Positions 16,980 through 25,457 of a DNA stretch of 64,000 nt are shown here, in pieces (the stretch's first letter is position 1; each line of letters starts with the position of its first letter). A program made the translations under genes and the position numbers. The stretch lies in the NCBI GenBank assembly GCA_002344125.1, contig DDTQ01000012.1, forward strand, positions 186,001-250,000, given 5' to 3'. The notes below the pieces were generated by a model. That model was not told the origin of the DNA and ran no database searches. It saw only the letters and a list, made by a program, of their open reading frames with translations. The stretch comes from Ignavibacteria bacterium UBA2360 (lineage in GTDB: Bacteria; Bacteroidota; Ignavibacteria; Tepidaquicellales; OLB5).

Positions 16980-17864
16980 TTATCCTTTTGCCAATGCTTC
17001 TGCGCCGCCAACGATCTCGAGTATCTCTGTTGTGATCTTCGCCTGGCGTGCTCTGTTGTATGTAAGGTTAAGCGAGTTCAGCAGGTCGTTGGCGTTGGTT
17101 GTAGCTGAATCCATCGCCGTCATACGGGCTGCCTGTTCTGAAGCAAATGATTCAAGCAGAATACGCCAAACCTGAGTGTTTAAATGCCTTGGCAGCAGGT
17201 TTGTTACAATATCAACGCTTGAAGGTTCAAAGATGTAATTTGAAACCTTTGACTTTTCACCTTCTGCGGCTTCAAAAGGGGGAATTGGCAAAAATTGTTC
17301 TTCTACAGTCTTTGATTGTATAACAGATTTGAATTCGTTGTAAATAATTACAACTTTATCAAATCTCTTTTCAATGTAACCCTTTATTATCTCTTTAACT
17401 ATGCTCTGCGCATCGGTGAAAGCAAGCTTATCGAATACGTTTATGCTTCTGGCGTAGAGATCGTAATTCCTTTTAGAGAAGTGATCGTAAGCCTTTTTGC
17501 CGATAGGGAAAACGGTCAGATCATGGTTCTTATAGTACTCTCCATAAGTATCATGAATAATTGATGCAGCGGCTTTAAGCAGGTTTGTGTTGAAGGAACC
17601 GCACAGACCCCTATCAGCTGCAACCACCACAACGCATATTTTCTTTATTTCCCTTTGTTTCAGCAGCTCATTATCAAAGCTTTCAATTGTGGGGATAAGG
17701 TTTCTCAAAATATCGCTTATCTTCCTCGCATAAGGTCTTGCAGCAACAACATTCTGCTGCGCTTTGCGGAATTTTACCGAAGCTATCATTTTCATGGCTT
17801 TGGTAATTTTTTCAGTATTCTTGATACTGCCTATCCTGTCGCGTATTTCTCTTAATGTTGCCAT
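16980..17864 (-). CDS. atpG: ATP synthase gamma subunit
   Basis: Central rotor shaft of F1. The 294 residues start MATLREIRDRIGSIKNTEKI, the N-terminal long helix including the basic KITKAMKMIASVKFRKAQ. The Rossmann-like middle contains AADRGLCGSFNTNLL, and the protein ends with the C-terminal helix SATTNANDLLNSLNLTYNRA, followed by QAKITTEILEIVGGAEAL, the signature region. Full length. Last gene of the operon; the terminator follows immediately, so no atpD or atpC is attached here. Confidence 0.97.
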   Translation of the reverse strand: MATLREIRDRIGSIKNTEKITKAMKMIASVKFRKAQQNVVAARPYARKISDILRNLIPTIESFDNELLKQREIKKICVVVVAADRGLCGSFNTNLLKAAASIIHDTYGEYYKNHDLTVFPIGKKAYDHFSKRNYDLYARSINVFDKLAFTDAQSIVKEIIKGYIEKRFDKVVIIYNEFKSVIQSKTVEEQFLPIPPFEAAEGEKSKVSNYIFEPSSVDIVTNLLPRHLNTQVWRILLESFASEQAARMTAMDSATTNANDLLNSLNLTYNRARQAKITTEILEIVGGAEALAKG

Positions 17865-17896
17865 TTATTGTTCTATAGCGAAAATTATTCTTTTAA

Positions 17897-19417
17897 TTAT
17901 TTTACTGAAACCTTGAAATTTCCTGTGAAGTCATCGAGTATCTGTTTCAGTTTTGCTATGGTATCGTTGTTAAGATCGCCTGTTGATGCGATAGCATCAA
18001 GAAGATCTTTGTGTTTTAGCTCCATCATTTCAAGGAACTCTGACTCAAATCTCCTTACTTCTCCAAGCGGAATTTCATCAAGATATCCGTTTGTTCCGGC
18101 AAAGATAATAGCCACCTGCTTTTCAACAGGGTAAGGTGTGTATTGACCCTGTTTGAGGATCTCGACCAGCCTTGAACCGCGTGTTAACTGCTGAAGTGTA
18201 GCTTTATCAAGATCAGAACCGAATTTTGTAAAAGCTTCCAAAGCTCTATACTGCGCGAGGTCAAGTCTTAATGAACCTGCCACTTTTTTCATAGCTTTGA
18301 TCTGTGCCGAACTTCCCACACGTGATACAGAAATACCTACGTTAATAGCGGGCCTAACACCTGAGTTAAACAGGTTTGGCTCAAGATAGATCTGACCATC
18401 TGTAATTGAAATTACGTTTGTCGGAATATACGCTGATACGTCACCTGCCTGGGTTTCAATGATCGGTAAAGCGGTTAAACTTCCGCCGCCAAGATCATCG
18501 GAGAGCTTGGAAGCTCTTTCGAGCAATCTTGAATGCAGGTAAAATACGTCACCCGGGTAAGCTTCACGTCCCGGAGGCCTTCTGAGAAGAAGTGATACTT
18601 CACGGTAAGCAGCAGCCTGTTTTGAAAGATCATCATATATACACAGAGCATGTCTGCCTGAATCACGGAAGAACTCGCCGAGAGCAGCGCCCGAATACGG
18701 AGCTAAGAACTGCATCGGAGCGGGATCGGAAGCCGCAGCAGTGATAACTGTTGTGAATTCCATTGCTCCAGCTTCCTGAAGCTTTGTAACTACCTGTGCT
18801 ACGGTTGATTGTTTCTGGCCTATAGCAACATATATACAAAAAACGCCTTTACCTTTTTGATTGATAATTGTATCAACAGCTACGGCTGTTTTACCTGTTT
18901 GCCTATCGCCGATAATAAGCTCTCTTTGACCGCGACCTATCGGGATCATGGAGTCAATAGCTTTTATACCTGTCTGAAGGGGCTCAACAACGGGCTGCCT
19001 GGCTATAACGCCTAAAGCTTTCCTTTCGATAGGAGAGAATTTATCGGTGGTAATAGGACCCTTACCATCAACAGGCTGACCAAGCGGGTTAATAACCCTT
19101 CCTACCATTGCATCGCCGACCGGCATAGAAGCAACTCTGCCTGTGCGTCTTACTTCATCGCCTTCTTTTACCTTGGTGTAGTCGCCAAACAAAATACAGC
19201 CTACATTATCTTCTTCAAGGTTAAGCGCCATACCGAATACACCATGTGGGAACTCGATAAGTTCACTTGCCATACATTTTGTAAGTCCGTAAACACGCGC
19301 AACACCGTCACCTATCTGAACAACTGTGCCAACTTCATAAACATCTATCTCTTTTTCAAATCCTGATAATTGTTTTCGAAGTATCGCCGATACTTCATCT
19401 GGTTTTACTTCAGCCAT
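17897..19417 (-). CDS. atpA: ATP synthase alpha subunit
   Basis: Non-catalytic nucleotide-binding subunit of F1. The 506 residues have the N-terminal beta-barrel (GTVVQIGDGVARVYGL), the P-loop GDRQTGKT near residue 170, the SIYDDLSKQAAAYR-like segment (here CIYDDLSKQAAAYR), the alpha-specific ISVSRVGSSAQ arginine region (about 365-375), and a C-terminal helical domain. Normal length. It lies between atpH and atpG, 32 bp from atpG. Confidence 0.98.
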   Translation of the reverse strand: MAEVKPDEVSAILRKQLSGFEKEIDVYEVGTVVQIGDGVARVYGLTKCMASELIEFPHGVFGMALNLEEDNVGCILFGDYTKVKEGDEVRRTGRVASMPVGDAMVGRVINPLGQPVDGKGPITTDKFSPIERKALGVIARQPVVEPLQTGIKAIDSMIPIGRGQRELIIGDRQTGKTAVAVDTIINQKGKGVFCIYVAIGQKQSTVAQVVTKLQEAGAMEFTTVITAAASDPAPMQFLAPYSGAALGEFFRDSGRHALCIYDDLSKQAAAYREVSLLLRRPPGREAYPGDVFYLHSRLLERASKLSDDLGGGSLTALPIIETQAGDVSAYIPTNVISITDGQIYLEPNLFNSGVRPAINVGISVSRVGSSAQIKAMKKVAGSLRLDLAQYRALEAFTKFGSDLDKATLQQLTRGSRLVEILKQGQYTPYPVEKQVAIIFAGTNGYLDEIPLGEVRRFESEFLEMMELKHKDLLDAIASTGDLNNDTIAKLKQILDDFTGNFKVSVK

Positions 19418-19456
19418 CTTATTATATATTTATATTAATTTTAATTTTTCTGTAAA

Positions 19457-20008
19457 TTAATTATTGAAGCTTCCCATTGAAAATCTTTCTTTAAGAAGCT
19501 CGAGCTGCCTTATAATACTTGCATCTATTATTTTATCATCAACACTCGCAATAAATCCGCCTTTAATTGCGGGATCAACTGTGAATGCAGCTTTAATATC
19601 TTTTCCTGTGTACAGCTTTAGTTTTTCTATGAGGGCGTTCTTTTCAGCTTCATTTATCTCAACCGCTGTTTTAACTTTAGCCAGCACAATGCCCTGCTTT
19701 TCGTTAACCAGCGCCTGGAAATCTTCGGTGATATCATAAAGAAGGTTTATCCTGTTCTTTTCACAAAGATACACCAGGAATTTCAAAGTAAGTTCGTTAA
19801 CTTTTCCCTGGAACATGGCTTTGAAAACTTCTGTTTTTTTCTCAGCTGAAATAACCGGGGTCAAAATGAAATTTGAAAGTTCCTTAGAGCCCTCAATAGA
19901 TCTTTTGATATCATCAAGATCCTGTTTAACCTTGTTTGTTGAGTTGGTTTCTTCAGCGGTAAAATAAAGCGCTAAATTATATTTTCTTGCTACTTTTTTG
20001 TTTGTCAT
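19457..20008 (-). CDS. atpH: ATP synthase delta subunit
   Basis: Peripheral-stalk subunit connecting F1 alpha to the b dimer. The 183 residues have an N-terminal helical domain (ARKYNLALYFTAEETN, then LTPVISAEKKTEVFKAMF) and a C-terminal part ending in DPAIKGGFIASVDDKIIDAS followed by IIRQLELLKERF, the typical delta/OSCP signature. ATG start. Its position between atpF and atpA supports the call. Confidence 0.94.
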   Translation of the reverse strand: MTNKKVARKYNLALYFTAEETNSTNKVKQDLDDIKRSIEGSKELSNFILTPVISAEKKTEVFKAMFQGKVNELTLKFLVYLCEKNRINLLYDITEDFQALVNEKQGIVLAKVKTAVEINEAEKNALIEKLKLYTGKDIKAAFTVDPAIKGGFIASVDDKIIDASIIRQLELLKERFSMGSFNN

Positions 20009-20057
20009 CAGTTAAATTGATTGCACATCCGAATAATTAAAAGTTCCGCTCTGAATA

Positions 20058-20627
20058 TCAGTTCTGCGGAATTTTGCCAATAAATCCATCAATGATCTTT
20101 TTCTGTTTTGCGGCATCAAGATTCTCATCTATGATCTTTCCTGCAGCCTGAACCGCAAGGTTCGCGATCTCATCTTTTAATGAATTCATAGCTGCGACCT
20201 TTTCTCTTTCGATCTCACTTTTTGCCTGGCTTATCATTCTTGCGGTATCATCGTTAGTTTTGCTGATAAGATCATTGCGTAGTTTTTCAGCAAGCTCCTT
20301 GCCTTCAGCAATGACTTTCCTGGAGTCTTCATCCGCTTTTGCGAGCAGCTGCTTGTTCTGCGCCAGGATTTTTTCAGCCTCCTGTTTAAGATACTCAGCC
20401 TTTTCAACTGAATCCTTAATGCTTTGTTCGCGGTCGTTCAATGATTTCAATAACGGACCCCAAGCATATTTCTTCAGAATAAGAAGCAGAATGAAGAAAA
20501 TGATAATTGTCCAGATAAGCAGACCCGGTTCAACGGAAAGAAGAGTATCCTTCTTTTCATGGGGATCAGATGAAATGAACATAATTACATTGTAAAACTT
20601 TGCTAAAAATATATAAGCTAAAGACAT
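20058..20627 (-). CDS. atpF: ATP synthase b subunit
   Basis: Peripheral-stalk subunit anchored in the membrane. The 189 residues have one membrane helix (about 32-52, LLIWTIIIFFILLLILKKYA) followed by PLLKSLNDREQSIKDSVEKA, the usual junction. A long charged coiled coil (about 60-165) runs from there to the delta-binding C-terminus. The N-terminal 28 residues are longer than in many b subunits; an internal Met at about residue 16 is an alternative start. Between atpE and atpH. Confidence 0.95.
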   Translation of the reverse strand: MSLAYIFLAKFYNVIMFISSDPHEKKDTLLSVEPGLLIWTIIIFFILLLILKKYAWGPLLKSLNDREQSIKDSVEKAEYLKQEAEKILAQNKQLLAKADEDSRKVIAEGKELAEKLRNDLISKTNDDTARMISQAKSEIEREKVAAMNSLKDEIANLAVQAAGKIIDENLDAAKQKKIIDGFIGKIPQN

Positions 20628-20717
20628 AACTATCCTTTGTTATAGAAAATTGTTTTTTTGTTGTAAACCGATGTTAACCGCCTCCGCAGAATTTACAGGG
20701 GCGGTTAACCAATAAAT

Positions 20718-20936
20718 TTACTTTCCAGCTAAGATAAAGCAGATAACGAGCGCGAAGAGTGTAACACCTTCTACGAGAGCTGCCGCGATGATCATTGTGG
20801 TTCTTACATCGCCGGTTGCCTCAGGCTGTCTGCCAATAGCTTCCATTGCTGATGCTGCGAGTCTTCCGATTCCAAGTCCTGCGCCGATAACTGCAAGTCC
20901 TGCACCGATTCCAGCTGCTAATGCTGCTAAGCTCAT
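20718..20936 (-). CDS. atpE: ATP synthase c subunit
   Basis: Proteolipid that forms the rotor ring. The 72 residues form two membrane helices: Gly-rich GIGAGLAVIGAGLGIGRLAA, the polar loop RQPEA at 36-40, and helix 2 with the ion-binding Glu at residue 56 (AAALVEGVTLFALV). The Gln and Ser/Thr ligands typical of sodium-translocating c subunits (Q in helix 1; Ser or Thr directly after the Glu) are absent, so a proton-coupled ring is inferred. Confidence 0.97.
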   Translation of the reverse strand: MSLAALAAGIGAGLAVIGAGLGIGRLAASAMEAIGRQPEATGDVRTTMIIAAALVEGVTLFALVICFILAGK

Positions 20937-21033
20937 TTGATTTGTATCCTTTCTTAAAAGATTTTGAAGTTATTTTGTATATTGTTTAGTTAAAATTTCT
21001 GTGCATTAAATCTGTGCTGCAAAAAATAATTTA

Positions 21034-21876
21034 CTAGTGATCCTGGTGAATTGCCATACCGATAAACAATGCGGAGAGCATTGTGAAAATGTACGCCTGC
21101 AATACTGCGACCAGAATTTCGAGTACGTAAATGAACAACGTGAAGGCAATTGAAACAGGTATAACCGCGTAACCAAGCATGAAAATAAGACCTATTAACG
21201 CGTAAATAACAATGTGACCCGCTGTCATGTTGGCAAAAAGACGAATTGCCAAAGCGAAGGGTTTGGTAAGCAGGCCGAGGAACTCAATTATCACCATAAT
21301 CGGCAATACAAACACCGGAACGCCGGGCGGGATAAGACCTTTGAAGTAACCTACAAAGCCATTGTGTTTTATTCCGTGGATCTGGGTCATAATGAAAGTG
21401 ATCAATGCCAAGCCCGCTGTAACGCTTATACTGCTTGTGCCGGTTGACATACCCGGGAACAAACTTATCACGTTAACAAACAGGATAAAGAAGAACATTG
21501 TGAAAAAGAATGGCAGATATTTATCAGCCCCGTGACCCATTGAGGGTTTGACCACGTCATCACGAACAAATACCATCAGCATTTCCAGGAAGTTGCCCAA
21601 ACCGGTAGGATGTTTACGTTTCTTGTTTGATGCGGCAGCATAACCGAAGAGAATTACCATTAAAACCGCGGCAATTATGAGCATCAGGATCTTCATGGAT
21701 ATTGACATATCCAGTGTGAATCCTCCAATATGTATTGGGGGTAATACAAGTACGGGTTTATCTGCAATGTGGTGCATGATCCAGTTGCCGTCATCCTGCA
21801 CGGTCTGCTGAACTTTTTGCATCAAAGTTGAATCTGCCGGTGCGTTTTGCTGTATAAAAGCAGTAAGTAATTTCAT
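21034..21876 (-). CDS. atpB: ATP synthase a subunit
   Basis: Membrane channel subunit of Fo. The 280 residues begin with a periplasmic/amphipathic stretch (about 1-60), then five to six membrane helices. The essential Arg lies in FALAIRLFANMTAGHIV near residue 215, and a C-terminal helix carries VLQAYIFTMLSALFIGMAI. The early segment GLGNFLEMLMVFVRDDVVKP is typical of Bacteroidota/Chlorobi a subunits. ATG start. Between the AtpI-like gene and atpE. Confidence 0.96.
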   Translation of the reverse strand: MKLLTAFIQQNAPADSTLMQKVQQTVQDDGNWIMHHIADKPVLVLPPIHIGGFTLDMSISMKILMLIIAAVLMVILFGYAAASNKKRKHPTGLGNFLEMLMVFVRDDVVKPSMGHGADKYLPFFFTMFFFILFVNVISLFPGMSTGTSSISVTAGLALITFIMTQIHGIKHNGFVGYFKGLIPPGVPVFVLPIMVIIEFLGLLTKPFALAIRLFANMTAGHIVIYALIGLIFMLGYAVIPVSIAFTLFIYVLEILVAVLQAYIFTMLSALFIGMAIHQDH

Positions 21877-21897
21877 TCTGTTATTTCGGTGTTGAAC

Positions 21898-22335
21898 TTA
21901 TTTTGTGTGATCCGCGTCTGCGGTATCAAGATTATGTTTTTTAACCTGCGATTGCATTTTATGCAGGAAGTATATTTCTATAGAAATAAAAAGAGTATAA
22001 AAGAAAAAAACCGAACCTACCAGGCTTAATGAATCCAGCCCGGTAAACTGAAGCAGTATTACAAGGAAGAGGAGAACAATTATGAGCCTGATCCCCATTC
22101 CACCAAAGACAAGTACCATAAAACTTTTAGTAGGTTTGCTGAAAGCCATTGTATTCAGCTGGTAACCTATTATTGCGTTCACCAGGCTAATGATGTAACC
22201 AAAAACAATCGAGTTGATCTGGTTTACGGTGAAGTATTTTAATAAAGGGTAACTGCCAACAGCAATTACAATAAGACTTGATATTATGACATATTTAAAG
22301 AAACCCGGTTTTTTTACATTATTTTCCATTTTCAC
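21898..22335 (-). CDS. ATP synthase operon membrane protein (AtpI-like)
   Basis: A 145-residue protein with four predicted membrane helices (about 14-30, 40-58, 68-93, 100-120) and a charged C-terminus ending in DTADADHTK. Position directly upstream of atpB is where AtpI/UncI homologues lie; AtpI helps c-ring assembly. Sequence similarity to AtpI is not obvious by eye, so the name rests on topology, size and place. Its 5' end overlaps atpZ by 17 bp, implying translational coupling. Confidence 0.7.
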   Translation of the reverse strand: MKMENNVKKPGFFKYVIISSLIVIAVGSYPLLKYFTVNQINSIVFGYIISLVNAIIGYQLNTMAFSKPTKSFMVLVFGGMGIRLIIVLLFLVILLQFTGLDSLSLVGSVFFFYTLFISIEIYFLHKMQSQVKKHNLDTADADHTK

Positions 22336-22606
22336 CGGTAGCTTTCTTCTTATAAGTAACTGCTCTGTATAGATTTATAAAACCGGCAACTGAGCCAAAC
22401 AGAACTCCAATTATGAGGAAAGTATTTCCTGTCTCAAGCCAGTTATCCAGCCAATAGCCTCCTAAAGTACAAAGAACAATTGAAACACCGTATTGAAACG
22501 CGTATTCGGCATATCGCCAGCCTGAAGTGTAAGAACTGGCAACTTTTCTCATTTTTGACGTATTTTCAGCATCTTTTTTATCGAAAGAGCTATTATTTTC
22601 CGCCAT
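22319..22606 (-). CDS. atpZ: AtpZ/AtpI family protein
   Basis: A 95-residue protein with two membrane helices. The first includes FQYGVSIVLCTLGGYWLD and the second FLIIGVLFGSVAGFINLYR; the GYWLD turn with Gly and Asp, and the GxxxG-type second helix, are characteristic of AtpZ. In characterised bacteria AtpZ and AtpI act together at the F-ATPase, in magnesium/calcium handling or c-ring assembly. First gene of the operon, with a consensus promoter 28 bp upstream. Confidence 0.85.
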   Translation of the reverse strand: MAENNSSFDKKDAENTSKMRKVASSYTSGWRYAEYAFQYGVSIVLCTLGGYWLDNWLETGNTFLIIGVLFGSVAGFINLYRAVTYKKKATGENGK

Positions 22607-22633
22607 TTTGTGCCAAATTTTTATGTGAATTTA

Positions 22634-22664
22634 CAAAAATAACAAGAAATTAAACTAAAATCAA
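22634..22664 (-). promoter_or_regulatory. Bacteroidota-type promoter of the atp operon
   Basis: Minus strand: TTG (22662-22664), 20-nt spacer, TATTTTTG (22634-22641), a perfect TTG-N20-TAnnTTTG. It lies 28 bp upstream of the atpZ ATG and is the only such site seen before the operon. Confidence 0.8.
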
Positions 22665-22808
22665 TTTAGGAATTTGGTGGGTTGGGGGGGGAAAACAATG
22701 GCAGGTGAAGCTACCAAATGAGTTTATAAAGAGGTTGAAAAAATAACTATTGAATACTCCTGATTATCTTGTTCATTTTTTGAAAGACAATTTTATTTTC
22801 TGATCAGT

Positions 22809-23984
22809 TCAAAACCGGAGCCATTCGCGCGGATTAACAGGTGTCGAATTTTGCCAGAGCTCAAAATGCATGGTTTGACCCTCGAGCGTTTCGCCGGTTT
22901 TACCAATTACCTGGTTCAGTCTAATTACATCACCGGCTTTTACATTCACTTCGTTCAGCGAAGCATATACTGAGCGGAAACCGCTGCTGTGCGAAATGAT
23001 GATAACTCTGCCATAAAAGGGTATATCGCCAACAATGCTTACAGTACCATCAGCAATTGCATAAACTTTGGAGTTACGAGCAATTGAAAAATCCACGCCA
23101 TTATTCAATGATATCGCCAGGGTTTTATTATCTGAGATATTTCCGAAGTTTGTTGATATCAGTCCAAGATCAATTGGTAAATTTATATTACCTTTTAGCT
23201 GAGTCAGGTCGGTGGATTCGTAATTTATTCTGTTATATTTACTCTCGTTAAAATTCTCTCTATTGTTTTCAAAATTATTGATGAAGTTCCGGATATTGTT
23301 CAACTGGTCTTCGTACCTTGTGACCCTGCCAGCAAGCAGGCTTGATTCAGATTCCGTGTTGCCTTTGAGCGTTTTCAGTTCCTTTAATCTCGATTCAAGT
23401 AAGCTCCTTTCATTCCGTTTTGATTCTACATAGAACCGCTGCGATGATGTTGAAAGCGTAAGCATTTTCCTTTTTTCTTCAAGTATGAATTTTTTAGCTT
23501 TAAGATCTCTCAGTTCTTTTTTCCTGTTCTGTGAGAATTTCTGAAGGTACTGATTTCTCCGGAGGTATTCATTTGGTGTCTTGGAACTGAGAAGCAGTTC
23601 CAACTCATAGTTCTCGCCGTGTTTATAAAGACTGATGACCTTATTCTTAAAACTTTGCTGAATTCTTTCAACATCTTCAGCAAGATAGATTATCATATTG
23701 GTCTCAATTGCTATCTGGTCAGGGGTCATATAAGACTCGTTCTCGTAGTTTTTCAGGAAGCTGTTGATCGAATTCACCGCTGATTCAACGCTATCTATTT
23801 GCTGATTTATAATTGCAGTACGTGTTGTGATCTTTGTAATACCGCTTTTGCTTTCAATGATATCTTTTTCAATGTTATCAGCCTGCTTTTTTTTATCCAG
23901 CAGAATTTCCTCATATGTTGCGCCGGTTAGAACAAGCAGAGCAAACAAAAACATACAGTATTTTTTGGCGAAGCTTAATCCCAT
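22809..23984 (-). CDS. EnvC-like murein hydrolase activator (degenerate LytM)
   Basis: A 391-residue secreted protein: signal peptide about 1-21, then long coiled coils (about 25-240), then a LytM/M23 domain (about 275-391). In active M23 enzymes zinc is held by HxxxD and HxH. Here the first His is replaced (LNNGVDFSI where HxGxD is usual) and the YAHL-type His is Ser (VYASLNEV), while the MHFEL His remains. Loss of zinc ligands with a coiled-coil N-terminus is the EnvC/NlpD pattern: a non-enzymatic activator of cell-wall amidases in division. It overlaps the DUF4292-like gene by 10 bp. Confidence 0.88.
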   Translation of the reverse strand: MGLSFAKKYCMFLFALLVLTGATYEEILLDKKKQADNIEKDIIESKSGITKITTRTAIINQQIDSVESAVNSINSFLKNYENESYMTPDQIAIETNMIIYLAEDVERIQQSFKNKVISLYKHGENYELELLLSSKTPNEYLRRNQYLQKFSQNRKKELRDLKAKKFILEEKRKMLTLSTSSQRFYVESKRNERSLLESRLKELKTLKGNTESESSLLAGRVTRYEDQLNNIRNFINNFENNRENFNESKYNRINYESTDLTQLKGNINLPIDLGLISTNFGNISDNKTLAISLNNGVDFSIARNSKVYAIADGTVSIVGDIPFYGRVIIISHSSGFRSVYASLNEVNVKAGDVIRLNQVIGKTGETLEGQTMHFELWQNSTPVNPREWLRF

Positions 23985-24793
23985 TTAGTTACTTTTGCTG
24001 ATTTAGGAATTTTGATCGTGAATTTCAGATCAGTTTTATTAAATGATTTGTTTACATAGTCAACATAAACAGATTGTTTTTTTTCAGGATTCCTGATCTT
24101 TATACTTGAAGGGAAATAAACCGTATTCCCCGAAGCATTTTCTTCGAAGTAATTGCTGTAGTCAACTTCAACAACTGATTTGTTATTGCCATCTAAAGAG
24201 TTGTACCTGTTAACGGTATAAATAGATGGATCAATATAATATTTCTGAGAACCGGGGTTGGAACCTGTTTTGATAGTATAGAATCCCTTTTCGGAATTCG
24301 CGCTCATGGAATCCATTTCATTGTTTTCGAACATAAATCCGCCGCTGAATCCGCTTAACAATTCATCAAATGATACTTTAATTCTCAAAACAGCGCCAAT
24401 ATTAATATCCGTGGTTGGACCCAGTATAGCTTTATTTTCCTGGACATTGTAATAGATGAAATCATGCCTGGTTATTAACGCCTGCGCTATCGAAATACCG
24501 AAAGGCCCTTCGATACGTACAAAGACGGAATCCGGCTTTTTGATCTTCACTTCTATCCACCCCTGGCCCGATTGCTCGGGGGAATCAAAAGCGATATTGC
24601 CGGATGCTTCCATAGTTTCAATGAGCATGGAGTTGCGGTTGACCCTGTCTTTTATATCCTTCACGGGAACGGGCTCAAGATCGCTGCCGGAGGTACCGGA
24701 GCATGCATTGAATATAAAAGCGGAAAATAATGCTGTAAATATGAGAGCTTTGTAATTACTGATCTTTGTAAATTTCCTCTCTAAACTTATCAA
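23975..24793 (-). CDS. DUF4292-like outer-membrane lipoprotein
   Basis: A 272-residue lipoprotein with a signal sequence and lipobox Cys near residue 31 (FNACSG). The mature part is a beta-rich, LolA/LolB-like sheet: METMEASGNIAF-type opening, WIEVKIKKPDSVFVRIEGPF, and YYIDPSIYTVNRYNSLDG. This layout matches DUF4292, which in Bacteroidota is commonly encoded beside an EnvC-type protein, as here. TTG start lies 38 bp inside the preceding C26 gene. A role in lipid or lipoprotein handling at the outer membrane is inferred from the fold only. Confidence 0.75.
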   Translation of the reverse strand: MISLERKFTKISNYKALIFTALFSAFIFNACSGTSGSDLEPVPVKDIKDRVNRNSMLIETMEASGNIAFDSPEQSGQGWIEVKIKKPDSVFVRIEGPFGISIAQALITRHDFIYYNVQENKAILGPTTDINIGAVLRIKVSFDELLSGFSGGFMFENNEMDSMSANSEKGFYTIKTGSNPGSQKYYIDPSIYTVNRYNSLDGNNKSVVEVDYSNYFEENASGNTVYFPSSIKIRNPEKKQSVYVDYVNKSFNKTDLKFTIKIPKSAKVTKWD

Positions 24794-25457
24794 TTATACT
24801 TTTGCTGAATCTGCTGTTCTTATCAGGCATTCTTTCAGGGTGCCATTGCACTGCAAGCATAAAGGGTTTGCCTGTCTTGGTTTCCCATTCAATTGCCTCT
24901 ATGATGCCGTCATCAGCTCTGGCAGAAACCAGAAGCCCTTCACCAAGTCTATCAATAGCCTGGTGGTGAGAGCTGTTTATGATACCTGAAGTTTCTCCAA
25001 CTACTTCCCGGAGTAAAGTATTACTCTTAACATTAACACCATGAAGCCTGTCTTCGGTTTCAGAAATTTTGCGGTGATTGGTATTCCTTATGGTTTCTAT
25101 ATCATTTATCAGGCTGCCATTGAGCTTGCAGTTGATAACCTGCAATCCGCGGCAGATACCAAGTACAGGATATTTATTTTCAAAAGCGAATTCAAGAAGT
25201 TTGAATTCAAACCCGTCTCTGGCAGGAATGTAATCCTCGCGTTTTTTGCCGTCTTCCCAATCATTATAAAACTCGGGAAATATATCAACACCGCCGGTCA
25301 ATAATAAAGCGGAACACTTTTTTATATCATCAAAATTATTCTTTTCCCAATCAAGAATTATATACGGCAGATCATTTTCTTCAAGCCACTTATAATAGTT
25401 AATAAAATTGCTGTTGCTGCGGGTTATGCCAACCGGTTTTTTGCTGCTGCCTGTCAT
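24756..25457 (-). CDS. Class I glutamine amidotransferase-like hydrolase (peptidase C26)
   Basis: A 233-residue protein of the gamma-glutamyl-gamma-aminobutyrate hydrolase (PuuD-like) family. Visible motifs are LLLTGGVDIFPEFY, the nucleophile elbow LGICRGLQVIN (Cys near residue 99), SSHHQAIDRLGEGL, and the catalytic His-Glu in AVQWHPERM. Family members hydrolyse gamma-glutamyl amides. It overlaps the DUF4292-like gene downstream by 38 bp and the lpxK gene upstream by 4 bp, so it is translated within the same unit. Its physiological substrate here is unknown; the link to envelope genes is positional only. Confidence 0.88.
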   Translation of the reverse strand: MTGSSKKPVGITRSNSNFINYYKWLEENDLPYIILDWEKNNFDDIKKCSALLLTGGVDIFPEFYNDWEDGKKREDYIPARDGFEFKLLEFAFENKYPVLGICRGLQVINCKLNGSLINDIETIRNTNHRKISETEDRLHGVNVKSNTLLREVVGETSGIINSSHHQAIDRLGEGLLVSARADDGIIEAIEWETKTGKPFMLAVQWHPERMPDKNSRFSKSIIDKFREEIYKDQ

